A DNA stretch of 39,927 nt from an uncultured Lachnospiraceae bacterium. Lineage in GTDB: Bacteria; Bacillota; Clostridia; Lachnospirales; Lachnospiraceae. The position numbers and the translations under genes are program-made. Shown here piece by piece: positions 1 to 6,667 of this stretch (the first letter of the stretch is position 1; every line of letters starts with the position of its first letter). Under the pieces are notes generated by a model. It was not told the DNA's origin, did not search any database, and saw only the letters and a program-made list of their open reading frames with translations. The DNA is taken from contig CANRMA010000021.1 of assembly GCA_947631625.1 (NCBI GenBank), forward strand, positions 1 to 39,927, given 5' to 3'.

Positions 1-17
1 TGACTAAAATATAACAC

Positions 18-39
18 AAAGGCAGCATCTCTGCTTTTT
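18..39 (+). terminator. Possible intrinsic terminator of an upstream gene
   Basis: AAAG-g-CAG pairs with CTG-CTTT around a five-base loop and runs into five Ts. The stem is short with one bulge. It would end a transcript entering from the left edge, ahead of the serC promoter. Confidence 0.4.
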
Positions 40-106
40 AAATATTCAGTTGTAACACATGTATTGTAATCCTACATAAGTAATGACAAGTAAATATAAT
101 AAAACC

Positions 107-135
107 TTGACGAATCTGTAGTATAAATGTAAAAT
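107..135 (+). promoter_or_regulatory. SigA-type promoter of serC-serA
   Basis: TTGACG at 107-112 and TAAAAT at 130-135 are separated by 17 bp. Transcription would start near 142 and give a leader of about 90 nt. The leader holds a weak hairpin (GCTTT/AAAGC near 155-175) but no riboswitch or T-box that I recognise. Confidence 0.7.
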
Positions 136-230
136 ATTTTTTGATTTGATTTTATGCTTTATAAATTAAAGCAGTAAATACGTTAAAATAAATCATTACA
201 TAGCATCAATTACGATTGGAGGAAGTAAAA

Positions 231-1313
231 GTGGCCAGAGTATATAATTTTTCCGCAGGGCCTGCAGTTTTGCCCGAAGAGGTATTAAAAGAAGCAGCGG
301 AGGAGATGTTGGATTATAAAGGAAGCGGCATGTCCGTAATGGAGATGAGCCATCGTTCGAAAGTATATGACACGATCATTAAGGAAGCGGAAGCTGACTT
401 AAGAACTCTTTTAAACATCCCCGATAACTATAAGGTATTGTTTTTACAGGGCGGCGCAAGCCTTATTTTTGCCTCAGTACCTATGAACCTTATGAAAAAC
501 CGTAAAGCGGGTTATATTTTGACCGGACAGTGGTCCAAAAAAGCATTTGCGGAAGCCAAGATATACGGTGAAGCGGTAGAACTTGCATCTTCCGCCGATA
601 AGACCTTCTCCTATATTCCGGACTGTTCAGATCTGCCGATCACGGACGATATGGACTATGTTTATATCTGTGAGAACAATACCATCTACGGAACGAAATT
701 CCATACTCTGCCTGACACCAAAGGCAAGATTTTGGTTTCCGATGTTTCTTCATGCTTTTTATCCGAGCCTATGGATGTGACCAAGTATGGTCTTGTATAT
801 GCAGGAGTGCAGAAAAACGTAGGGCCTGCGGGAACACAGATAGTCATAATAAGGGACGATCTTATCACGGATGATGTTCTTCCCGGAACGCCTACCATGA
901 TGAAATATAAAATTCATGCGGATAACGATTCTTTATACAATACACCTCCGTGCTATGGTATTTATATCTGCGGCAAAGTGTTTAAGTGGCTGCTTAAGAA
1001 CGGCGGACTGAGCGCAATGAAGGAGATCAACGAGAAAAAAGCCGCGATTATGTATAATTTTCTGGATGAGAGCAGCTTATTCAAGGGAACCGTAAGAAAA
1101 GAAGACCGTTCTATCATGAATATTCCGTTTATCACAGGAAATGAGGATATGGACGCCAAGTTCATCAAAGAAGCGACTGCGGCAGGCTTTGTAAACCTTA
1201 AAGGACACCGTACCGTAGGCGGTATGCGCGCAAGCGTATACAACGCAATGCCCGTGGAAGGCGTGGAAAAATTAGTTGAATTCATGAAAGAATTTGAAAA
1301 GAACAATAAGTAA
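231..1313 (+). CDS. serC: Phosphoserine aminotransferase (GTG start)
   Basis: This is a PLP-dependent class V aminotransferase that converts 3-phosphohydroxypyruvate and glutamate to O-phosphoserine and 2-oxoglutarate, the second step of serine synthesis in the cytosol. The N-terminus reads RVYNFSAGPAVLP, the family hallmark. The PLP lysine is K195 in YAGVQKNVGPAG, close to K198 of the E. coli enzyme, and the C-terminus has GHRTVGGMRASVYNAM. The product is 360 aa against 362 in E. coli. The start is a GTG at 231, eight bases after GGAGG at 218-222; no in-frame ATG exists near it. A TTG at 216 would precede the ribosome site and is rejected. serA follows 17 bp later, so the two are co-transcribed. 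Confidence 0.95.
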   Translation: MARVYNFSAGPAVLPEEVLKEAAEEMLDYKGSGMSVMEMSHRSKVYDTIIKEAEADLRTLLNIPDNYKVLFLQGGASLIFASVPMNLMKNRKAGYILTGQWSKKAFAEAKIYGEAVELASSADKTFSYIPDCSDLPITDDMDYVYICENNTIYGTKFHTLPDTKGKILVSDVSSCFLSEPMDVTKYGLVYAGVQKNVGPAGTQIVIIRDDLITDDVLPGTPTMMKYKIHADNDSLYNTPPCYGIYICGKVFKWLLKNGGLSAMKEINEKKAAIMYNFLDESSLFKGTVRKEDRSIMNIPFITGNEDMDAKFIKEATAAGFVNLKGHRTVGGMRASVYNAMPVEGVEKLVEFMKEFEKNNK

Positions 1314-1330
1314 GGAAAAGAGGAAGTAAA

Positions 1331-2494
1331 ATGTTTAAATATCATTGCTTAAATCCTATTTCTGCGGTGGGAATACAAAATTTCAGCGATAAATATGTAA
1401 AGACCGATAATGTAAGCGAAGCCGACGGTATTTTGGTCAGAAGCGCGGCCATGCATGATATGGAGCTGCCGGAGAATCTGCTTGCGATAGCGAGAGCGGG
1501 AGCAGGCGTAAATAACATTCCGGTCGATAAGTGCGCTGAAAAAGGCATAGTTGTATTTAATACTCCCGGAGCCAACGCAAACGGTGTAAAAGAGCTTGTT
1601 ATCGCGGCGATGCTTCTGGCTTCCAGAGATGTCGTCGGAGGAATAGAGTGGGTAAATGCCAATAAAGATGACGAAAATATCGCCAAAGATGCCGAGAAAG
1701 CCAAAAAGAGTTTTGCCGGAACTGAAATTCAGGATAAAAAACTCGGTATTATAGGTCTTGGGGCAATAGGCGTAAAGGTTGCCAATGCCGCAAAGCATCT
1801 CGGTATGGAAGTGTATGGTTATGATCCTTATCTGTCCGTTGATGCGGCATGGAATCTGAGCCGTGACGTAAAGCATGTGCTTAATGTGGATGAAATCTAC
1901 GAGAACTGTGATATAATAACCATTCATGTGCCGCTTATGGACGCAACCAAAGGAATGATAAATAAAGAAGCCATTGACAAGATGAAAGACGGAGTTATCC
2001 TTCTTAATTTTGCAAGAGATCTTCTTATGGATGAAAACGCGGTCATAGACGGGATAAAGTCCGGAAAAGTACGTAAATACGTATCCGATTTTCCCAATCC
2101 GACTACCGCAGGTACCGAAGGCTGTATTGTAATACCGCATCTTGGAGCATCTACGGAAGAATCGGAAGACAACTGCGCCAAGATGGCAGTTAAGCAGATG
2201 ATGGATTATCTTGAAAACGGTAACATAATTAACAGCGTAAATTATCCTAAGTGCGACATGGGCGTATGTTCTCAGGCGGGCCGCGTTGCGATCTTCCATA
2301 AGAATATAGCCAATATGATCACGAAATTTACGGCCTGCTTTGGAGATAACGGAATAAATATTACCGATATGACCAATAAATCCAAAGGCGAAGTCGCTTA
2401 TACGATGTTAGATATCGAGGCGCCCGCTTCCGAGAATATCATTAATAAACTTTCATCTATCGAGGGAGTTTTCCGTGTAAGGGTGATCAAATAG
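1331..2494 (+). CDS. serA: D-3-phosphoglycerate dehydrogenase, short ACT-type
   Basis: This enzyme oxidises 3-phosphoglycerate with NAD+ in the first committed step of serine synthesis. The product is 387 aa. The Rossmann motif GLGAIG is at residues 142-147, the active-site arginine is probably R229 (NFARD), and the catalytic histidine is H270 in IPHLGAST. A C-terminal ACT domain occupies about residues 318-387 and probably senses serine; the intervening ASB domain of longer SerA proteins is absent. The usual glutamate of the V-F-x-x-E-P segment is not visible: the region reads VSDFPNP, which I recall as normal for this clostridial subfamily. The ribosome site is AGAGGA at 1319-1324. It forms an operon with serC and ends at a strong terminator. 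Confidence 0.93.
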   Translation: MFKYHCLNPISAVGIQNFSDKYVKTDNVSEADGILVRSAAMHDMELPENLLAIARAGAGVNNIPVDKCAEKGIVVFNTPGANANGVKELVIAAMLLASRDVVGGIEWVNANKDDENIAKDAEKAKKSFAGTEIQDKKLGIIGLGAIGVKVANAAKHLGMEVYGYDPYLSVDAAWNLSRDVKHVLNVDEIYENCDIITIHVPLMDATKGMINKEAIDKMKDGVILLNFARDLLMDENAVIDGIKSGKVRKYVSDFPNPTTAGTEGCIVIPHLGASTEESEDNCAKMAVKQMMDYLENGNIINSVNYPKCDMGVCSQAGRVAIFHKNIANMITKFTACFGDNGINITDMTNKSKGEVAYTMLDIEAPASENIINKLSSIEGVFRVRVIK

Positions 2495-2528
2495 GGACTG
2501 ATGGGAAAGTAAAAAATATAATCATCGA

Positions 2529-2564
2529 CCGGAAGAATATAGGTTTTATATTCTTCCGGTTTTT
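2529..2564 (+). terminator. Strong intrinsic terminator after serA
   Basis: A perfect 13-bp stem (2529-2541 with 2547-2559, CCGGAAGAATATA and its complement), a five-base loop and a T tract at 2560-2564. It closes the serC-serA operon. Confidence 0.9.
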
Positions 2565-2611
2565 AAATGTGGTTTTCGCAAATATCCGAAGGCTTCATAT
2601 AATAGAGCATA

Positions 2612-2756
2612 TAGATAATTGCGAAATTCATTTTTATAGCATAGAATTTAGTAAAAATATACAAATAAGGGGTGACTCTGCGTCCCCGCAATGGAACCCC
2701 GTTTTGTATATTTTTGCTAAATTCGGAAGTTTTAGAGAATGTTTCGCAAAAGCCTA
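2612..2756. repeat. 145-bp MITE-like repeat element (copy 1)
   Basis: The segment lies between two copies of the direct repeat AATAGAGCATA (2601-2611 and 2757-2767), which look like a target-site duplication. Its ends are imperfect inverted repeats (TAG....TTGCGAAA). Inside is a long hairpin: 22-nt arms at 2644-2665 and 2703-2724 pair with one mismatch. They enclose a GC-rich core with GGGG at 2669-2672 and CCCC at 2684-2687 and 2697-2700. The core and right arm recur at 5098-5153 with one mismatch in 56. There is no credible coding sequence. It fills most of the gap before the SpoIID-like gene. Confidence 0.65.
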
Positions 2757-2790
2757 AATAGAGCATAGGAAAAAAGGAGAGTTTTATTTT

Positions 2791-4611
2791 ATGGCTATCG
2801 GATATTTGATAATACAGGCGAGAGTTGCGAATAATGCAGTTCCTTTGGAGAATGTGCATATACGCATTCTGGATGACGAAGGGCGCAGGATCTATGAACT
2901 TACAACGGATGAAAACGGTGAGACGCCTGTGGTTTCATTGGAAACTTTGGATGCAGGGCTTTCTTTAAATCCGAATTATATCGGGACGCCGTTTATTGGC
3001 TATGATGTGTTGGCTCAGGCTGAAGGTTTTGAGCCGGTGTTTGTTTCGGAAATACCGATATATGACGGAGAAAGGGCAATTTTGCCCCTTGCGCTGCTTC
3101 CGATGCAGGATAGGCAGCGGAACGGAGAAGTTACACAGATTACAGTGGGTAAGCCTGCGGTGTCCGGGTGGGAAATGCATTTTCAGCAGGAGCCGGTTGC
3201 GGAACCTTATGTGCTCAGGCAGGTAGTGATTCCAAGCGTGATGACTGTTCATCTTGGAAGTCCAAGCGCGTATGCGGCAAATGTTCAGGTGCCTTTTACG
3301 GACTATATAAAGAACGTCGCGAGCAGTGAAATATACCCGACCTGGCCGGATGCGGCCCTTAGGGCAAATATTTACGCGATAATAACTTTTGCGCTGAACC
3401 GAATTTTTACCGAATGGTACAGAAGTCAGGGCTATAATTATGACATAACCAACAATACGGCATATGATCAGGCTTTTATAAATGGAGGACCGATTTATGG
3501 CTCCATCAGTGTTATCGTGGACGAAATATATAACGAATACGTAAAGCGGCAGGGACGGAATGCGCCCTATTTTACGTCTTTCTGCAATGGGACCACGGTT
3601 ACCTGTTCGGGACTTTCGCAGTGGGGAACGGTTACTCTGGCGCAAAGAGGACTTACGCCTATTCAGATTTTGCGTTCATATTATCCGAATGATGTAGAGA
3701 TCGCGGAAGCGGAGGCAATAACAAATGTAGTGACTTCTTATCCGGGCAGCCCGCTGAGACTCGGAAGCAGAGGGCTGGATGTTGAAACGATACAGACATA
3801 TCTTAACAGAATACGTAAAAATTATCCTGCCATTCCGGAAATCACCGATGAAGCGGGTGTGTTTGGAAACAGCACATATGAGGCGGTAAGAAAGTTTCAG
3901 AGTATTTTTAATCTGGGAGCGGACGGCATTGTCGGAAAAGCTACGTGGTATAGGATATCGCAGTTATATACCGCCGTTACCAGACTGTCGGAGCTTGACA
4001 GCGAAGGCGTAACTCTTGGAATAGGTACTGTGCCGCCAAGCAGTGTGCTGCGTCAGGGCTCGCGTGGAAACGATGTACTGACTTTGCAGTATCTTTTGGA
4101 TATAATTTCTGAATTTTATCCTAATGTGCCTAATGTTACGCAAGACGGAATATTCGGCGCGGCGACGTCGCAGGCCGTAAAAGCTTTTCAGCAGATGATG
4201 CAGCTTGATCCGGACGGCATTGTCGGATCTGCGACATGGCAGTCCTTATATGATACTTATCTTGGTATTAAAGAAAATGTGCCTGATGTAAATCCCGGCA
4301 TCGGGTATTTTGAATATACGGTACGCGCAGGAGATACTTTGTGGCTTTTGGCTCGAAGATTCGGCACCACGGTAGAGGCGATAAGAAATCTGAACGGACT
4401 AAGCGGAAATGAGATTTTTGTGGGTCAGGTGTTGAAAATACCGGATGCTTCGACTCCCGCATATTTTGAATATACGGTACGCGCAGGAGATACTTTGTGG
4501 CTTTTGGCCCGAAGATTCGGCACCACGGTAGAGGCGATAAAGAGTTTGAACGGACTAACCGGAAACGAGTTAAATATAGGGCAGGTATTGCTTATACCCG
4601 AGACGAGTTGA
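2791..4611 (+). CDS. SpoIID-like protein with two peptidoglycan-binding and two LysM domains
   Basis: This 606-aa protein probably acts on or binds peptidoglycan, perhaps in spore cortex or mother-cell wall remodelling. Residues 8-55 resemble a carboxypeptidase-regulatory-like beta domain. Residues 150-305 resemble SpoIID/LytB: DYIKNVASSEIYPTWP places a glutamate (E180) where SpoIID has its catalytic one, and CSGLSQWGT is followed by ILRSYYPND. Two PF01471-type peptidoglycan-binding domains lie at about 320-395 and 420-492, each with DGIVG-ATW. Two LysM domains lie at 506-551 and 558-603. No signal peptide or membrane segment is visible, so export by the general pathway is doubtful and a forespore or mother-cell role is possible. 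The ribosome site is AAGGAG, about 11 bp before the ATG. Domain calls are strong; the physiological role is inferred. Confidence 0.82.
   Translation: MAIGYLIIQARVANNAVPLENVHIRILDDEGRRIYELTTDENGETPVVSLETLDAGLSLNPNYIGTPFIGYDVLAQAEGFEPVFVSEIPIYDGERAILPLALLPMQDRQRNGEVTQITVGKPAVSGWEMHFQQEPVAEPYVLRQVVIPSVMTVHLGSPSAYAANVQVPFTDYIKNVASSEIYPTWPDAALRANIYAIITFALNRIFTEWYRSQGYNYDITNNTAYDQAFINGGPIYGSISVIVDEIYNEYVKRQGRNAPYFTSFCNGTTVTCSGLSQWGTVTLAQRGLTPIQILRSYYPNDVEIAEAEAITNVVTSYPGSPLRLGSRGLDVETIQTYLNRIRKNYPAIPEITDEAGVFGNSTYEAVRKFQSIFNLGADGIVGKATWYRISQLYTAVTRLSELDSEGVTLGIGTVPPSSVLRQGSRGNDVLTLQYLLDIISEFYPNVPNVTQDGIFGAATSQAVKAFQQMMQLDPDGIVGSATWQSLYDTYLGIKENVPDVNPGIGYFEYTVRAGDTLWLLARRFGTTVEAIRNLNGLSGNEIFVGQVLKIPDASTPAYFEYTVRAGDTLWLLARRFGTTVEAIKSLNGLTGNELNIGQVLLIPETS
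4306..4540 (+). repeat. Tandem LysM duplication inside the SpoIID-like gene
   Basis: Positions 4306-4384 and 4462-4540 (79 nt each, offset 156) differ at a single base, and the similarity continues more loosely downstream. This points to a recent or gene-conversion-maintained duplication of one LysM module. Confidence 0.85.
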
Positions 4612-4686
4612 ATGTAGGGAAGGTATTGCCGATATCTGAAGCTTAGTGAATATTATTATCATGTGGAAAATATTCTGAAACTGCTG

Positions 4687-4713
4687 AAGAATGCCCGTAT
4701 TTTGGGCATTCTT
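4687..4713. terminator. Hairpin between convergent genes, possibly bidirectional terminator
   Basis: A perfect 10-bp stem AAGAATGCCC (4687-4696) with GGGCATTCTT (4704-4713) sits between the + strand LysM gene and the - strand small gene. The T tract is poor on both sides, so termination may be partial. Confidence 0.55.
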
Positions 4714-4719
4714 CTCACA

Positions 4720-4974
4720 CTATTGTCCCATTACGTCACGCACGCTTTCCTGAAATTGCGCTTCGGCCTTAACGGCCGCTTCGCTTGCAAGATCCATATA
4801 AAGTATGAAAACGTCTTCAAGCGACATACCTTTTTCCTTAGCGATTTCTTCCATTACGGGCTTGAGCGTTTCAAGCTGATAGGATACCGGAGTTTTCTGA
4901 GGATCGATGTCGCCTAAGGTCTTCTCGGCATAAGCATTTATTTTACTAAGAATTTCTGCATTTTCTGCGGTCAT
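4720..4974 (-). CDS. Small hypothetical protein, 84 aa
   Basis: I do not recognise the family. The product is acidic and mostly helical by composition, with no signal peptide, membrane segment or cysteine. It looks genuine for three reasons. An AAGGAAG ribosome site lies about seven bases before the ATG at 4974. A promoter can be read upstream on the same strand. The opposite strand shows no competing gene. It runs against its neighbours and ends at a shared hairpin with the SpoIID-like gene. It is probably cytosolic; no function is proposed. Confidence 0.7.
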   Translation of the reverse strand: MTAENAEILSKINAYAEKTLGDIDPQKTPVSYQLETLKPVMEEIAKEKGMSLEDVFILYMDLASEAAVKAEAQFQESVRDVMGQ

Positions 4975-5009
4975 GGCTACACTTCCTTTTGTTTTGATTT
5001 AATATTATT

Positions 5010-5039
5010 ATTTTATCACTGTATGCTTGTGTTGGACAA
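5010..5039 (-). promoter_or_regulatory. Promoter of the small 84-aa gene with an overlapping inverted repeat
   Basis: On the - strand TTGTCC (5039-5034) and TAAAAT (5015-5010) are 18 bp apart. The inverted repeat CTTGT-gttgg-ACAAG at 5026-5040 covers the -35 box and could be an operator. Confidence 0.5.
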
Positions 5040-5097
5040 GTATATTTGTTAAAATAATATTAATATCAAAATTTTACCATTAAAATCTATAAATAAA

Positions 5098-5153
5098 GGG
5101 TGACTCTGCGTCCCCGCAACGGAACCCCGTTTTGTATATTTTTGCTAAATTCG
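5098..5153. repeat. Partial second copy of the 2612-2756 repeat
   Basis: The 56 bases match 2670-2725 with one substitution (GCAAC for GCAAT). The left hairpin arm (about 5070-5095) has decayed and no longer pairs well. A right-end motif GTTTCGCAA, present in copy 1 at 2741-2749, reappears at 5334-5342 only after the palindromic element below, so copy 2 seems to have been split by a later insertion. Confidence 0.75.
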
Positions 5154-5175
5154 AAAACTCTCGCTCAACGTATAT

Positions 5176-5320
5176 TGATTGTACAGATTTAACAAACACC
5201 ATTGCAGGCGCTCTGAGCGCGTCGGCACTTAGCGAGGTATTTTCGAGCTTAGTGCCGCTACTGCGCTCAACGCAGCGAAAGCGGCCTGCAAGGGTTTTGT
5301 TAAATTTGTACAATCTCGAT
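5176..5320. mobile_element. 145-bp palindromic, cloverleaf-like element with 9-bp flanking direct repeats
   Basis: Arms at 5177-5209 and 5284-5315 are near-perfect inverted repeats, both beginning GATTGTACA and ending TTGCAGGC when read inward. The interior can fold three further hairpins: GCGCT-ctg-AGCGC, GGCACTTAGC with GCTTAGTGCC, and CTGCG-ctcaa-CGCAG. The direct repeat AACGTATAT is at 5167-5175 and 5321-5329. No open reading frame is convincing. A non-autonomous transposable element (MITE) is the simplest reading; a structured RNA gene cannot be excluded. With the partial copy to its left it fills the non-coding stretch before the DUF1015 gene. Confidence 0.6.
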
Positions 5321-5382
5321 AACGTATATCAGTGTTTCGCAATTGCCGAAATTATTTATTAAATATGATAAGGAGATATTTT

Positions 5383-6624
5383 ATGGCTGACATTATACCA
5401 TTTAAAGCATACAGGCCAAGACCTGATCTGGCCGATAAGATAGCGGCTCTGCCGTATGATGTGTACAGCAGGGAAGAAGCAAGAGAGAAGGTTAAGGGAG
5501 ATAACTATACTTTTTTGCGGATTGACAGACCGGAGACACAGTTTCCGGAAGATTATGATATGTATGCACCGGAAGTTTATGAGAAAGCCGCCGAGCTTTT
5601 AAACAGGATGATAAAAGACGGTGAATTTATAGTCGAGGATAAACCGGCTTATTATGTATACGAGCTTGTAATGGATAAAAGAGCCCAGACAGGAATAGTT
5701 GCCTGCGCTTCGGTGGATGATTACGAGAATGCGGTAATTAAGAAGCATGAAAACACCAGAGCGGAAAAGGAAGCGGACAGGATACGGCATGTCGATACCT
5801 GTAATGCACAGACAGGCCCTATTTTTCTGGCATACAGAGGAAGAGCCGATATACAAGAGCAGGTTGAAAAAGCGAAGAAAAAAGCGCCTGTGTATGATTT
5901 TACGGCGGACGACGGCATTATACACAGAGTATGGCTCATTGATGATGATGAATCCGTAAACGCTGTCAGGGAAGGCTTTTCCAAAGTAGAGTCAGTATAT
6001 ATAGCGGACGGCCACCACAGATGCGCTTCGGCGGTTCGGGTTTCTATGAAGAGAAGGGAATCAAATCCCGGTTATACCGGCAAGGAAGCGTTTAATTATT
6101 TTTTGTCCGTCCTCTTTCCGGACGACCAGTTATATATAATGGACTATAACAGAGTCGTTAAATCCCTCAATGGATATGAGAAGGACGAATTTTTACAAAA
6201 GGTTAAGGAAATCTTTGATGTGGAAAAAATCGGGGCTGTACAGTACCGTCCGGCTAAAAAGGGCGAGATAGGTATGTATATAGGTGATGTTTGGTATAAG
6301 CTTACCGTTAAAAAAGACATGCTTAAGAACGATCCGGTCAAAGATCTGGATGTGGCGGTTTTGCAGGAACATCTTTTAGAGCCGGCGCTTGGGATTTTGG
6401 ATCCGAAGAGTGATACAAGGATAGATTTTGTGGGCGGCATAAGAGGACTTGGCGAATTGGAGAGGAGAGTACATACGGACTGCGCCGTTGCGTTTGCTAT
6501 GTATCCGACGGATATTCATGAACTTTTTGCGGTATCGGACGCAGGTAAGCTGATGCCGCCAAAGTCCACATGGTTTGAGCCTAAGTTAAGGAGCGGTTTG
6601 TTTATACATTCATTGGAAGATTAA
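5383..6624 (+). CDS. DUF1015 family protein
   Basis: The 413-aa product matches the DUF1015 (COG4198) family: an N-terminal IIPFKAYRPRPDLA and LPYDV segment, a central YIADGHHRCASA histidine-rich motif, and full family length. The biochemical role is not established. In many Clostridia and other bacteria this gene sits next to serC and serA, as it nearly does here, which suggests a link to serine or hydroxypyruvate metabolism; that is inference. The protein is soluble with no export signal. The ATG at 5383 is preceded by AAGGAGA about seven bases upstream; an upstream in-frame start at 5332 lies inside repeat sequence without a ribosome site. glgB follows after 43 bp. Confidence 0.88.
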   Translation: MADIIPFKAYRPRPDLADKIAALPYDVYSREEAREKVKGDNYTFLRIDRPETQFPEDYDMYAPEVYEKAAELLNRMIKDGEFIVEDKPAYYVYELVMDKRAQTGIVACASVDDYENAVIKKHENTRAEKEADRIRHVDTCNAQTGPIFLAYRGRADIQEQVEKAKKKAPVYDFTADDGIIHRVWLIDDDESVNAVREGFSKVESVYIADGHHRCASAVRVSMKRRESNPGYTGKEAFNYFLSVLFPDDQLYIMDYNRVVKSLNGYEKDEFLQKVKEIFDVEKIGAVQYRPAKKGEIGMYIGDVWYKLTVKKDMLKNDPVKDLDVAVLQEHLLEPALGILDPKSDTRIDFVGGIRGLGELERRVHTDCAVAFAMYPTDIHELFAVSDAGKLMPPKSTWFEPKLRSGLFIHSLED

Positions 6625-6667
6625 ATAAAATCAGAAAGCCTGCAGATACGGGCGGATAGGAGTAATA

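Noticed and set aside
1349..2299. A 316-codon - strand frame opposite serA
   Set aside because: It is fully antisense to a clear serA gene, has no ribosome site or recognisable domain, and its composition reflects the codon bias of the opposite strand.
2670..2700. T-box-like core (GGGTG ... GCGTCCC) in the repeat element
   Set aside because: The essential TGGNACCGCG antiterminator sequence is absent, the element occurs twice before unrelated genes, and no specifier or terminator layout is seen.
2563..2859. Short reading frames crossing repeat copy 1 on both strands (and 5080-5362 over copy 2)
   Set aside because: They translate palindromic non-coding repeats, lack ribosome sites, and one runs into the start of the SpoIID-like gene.
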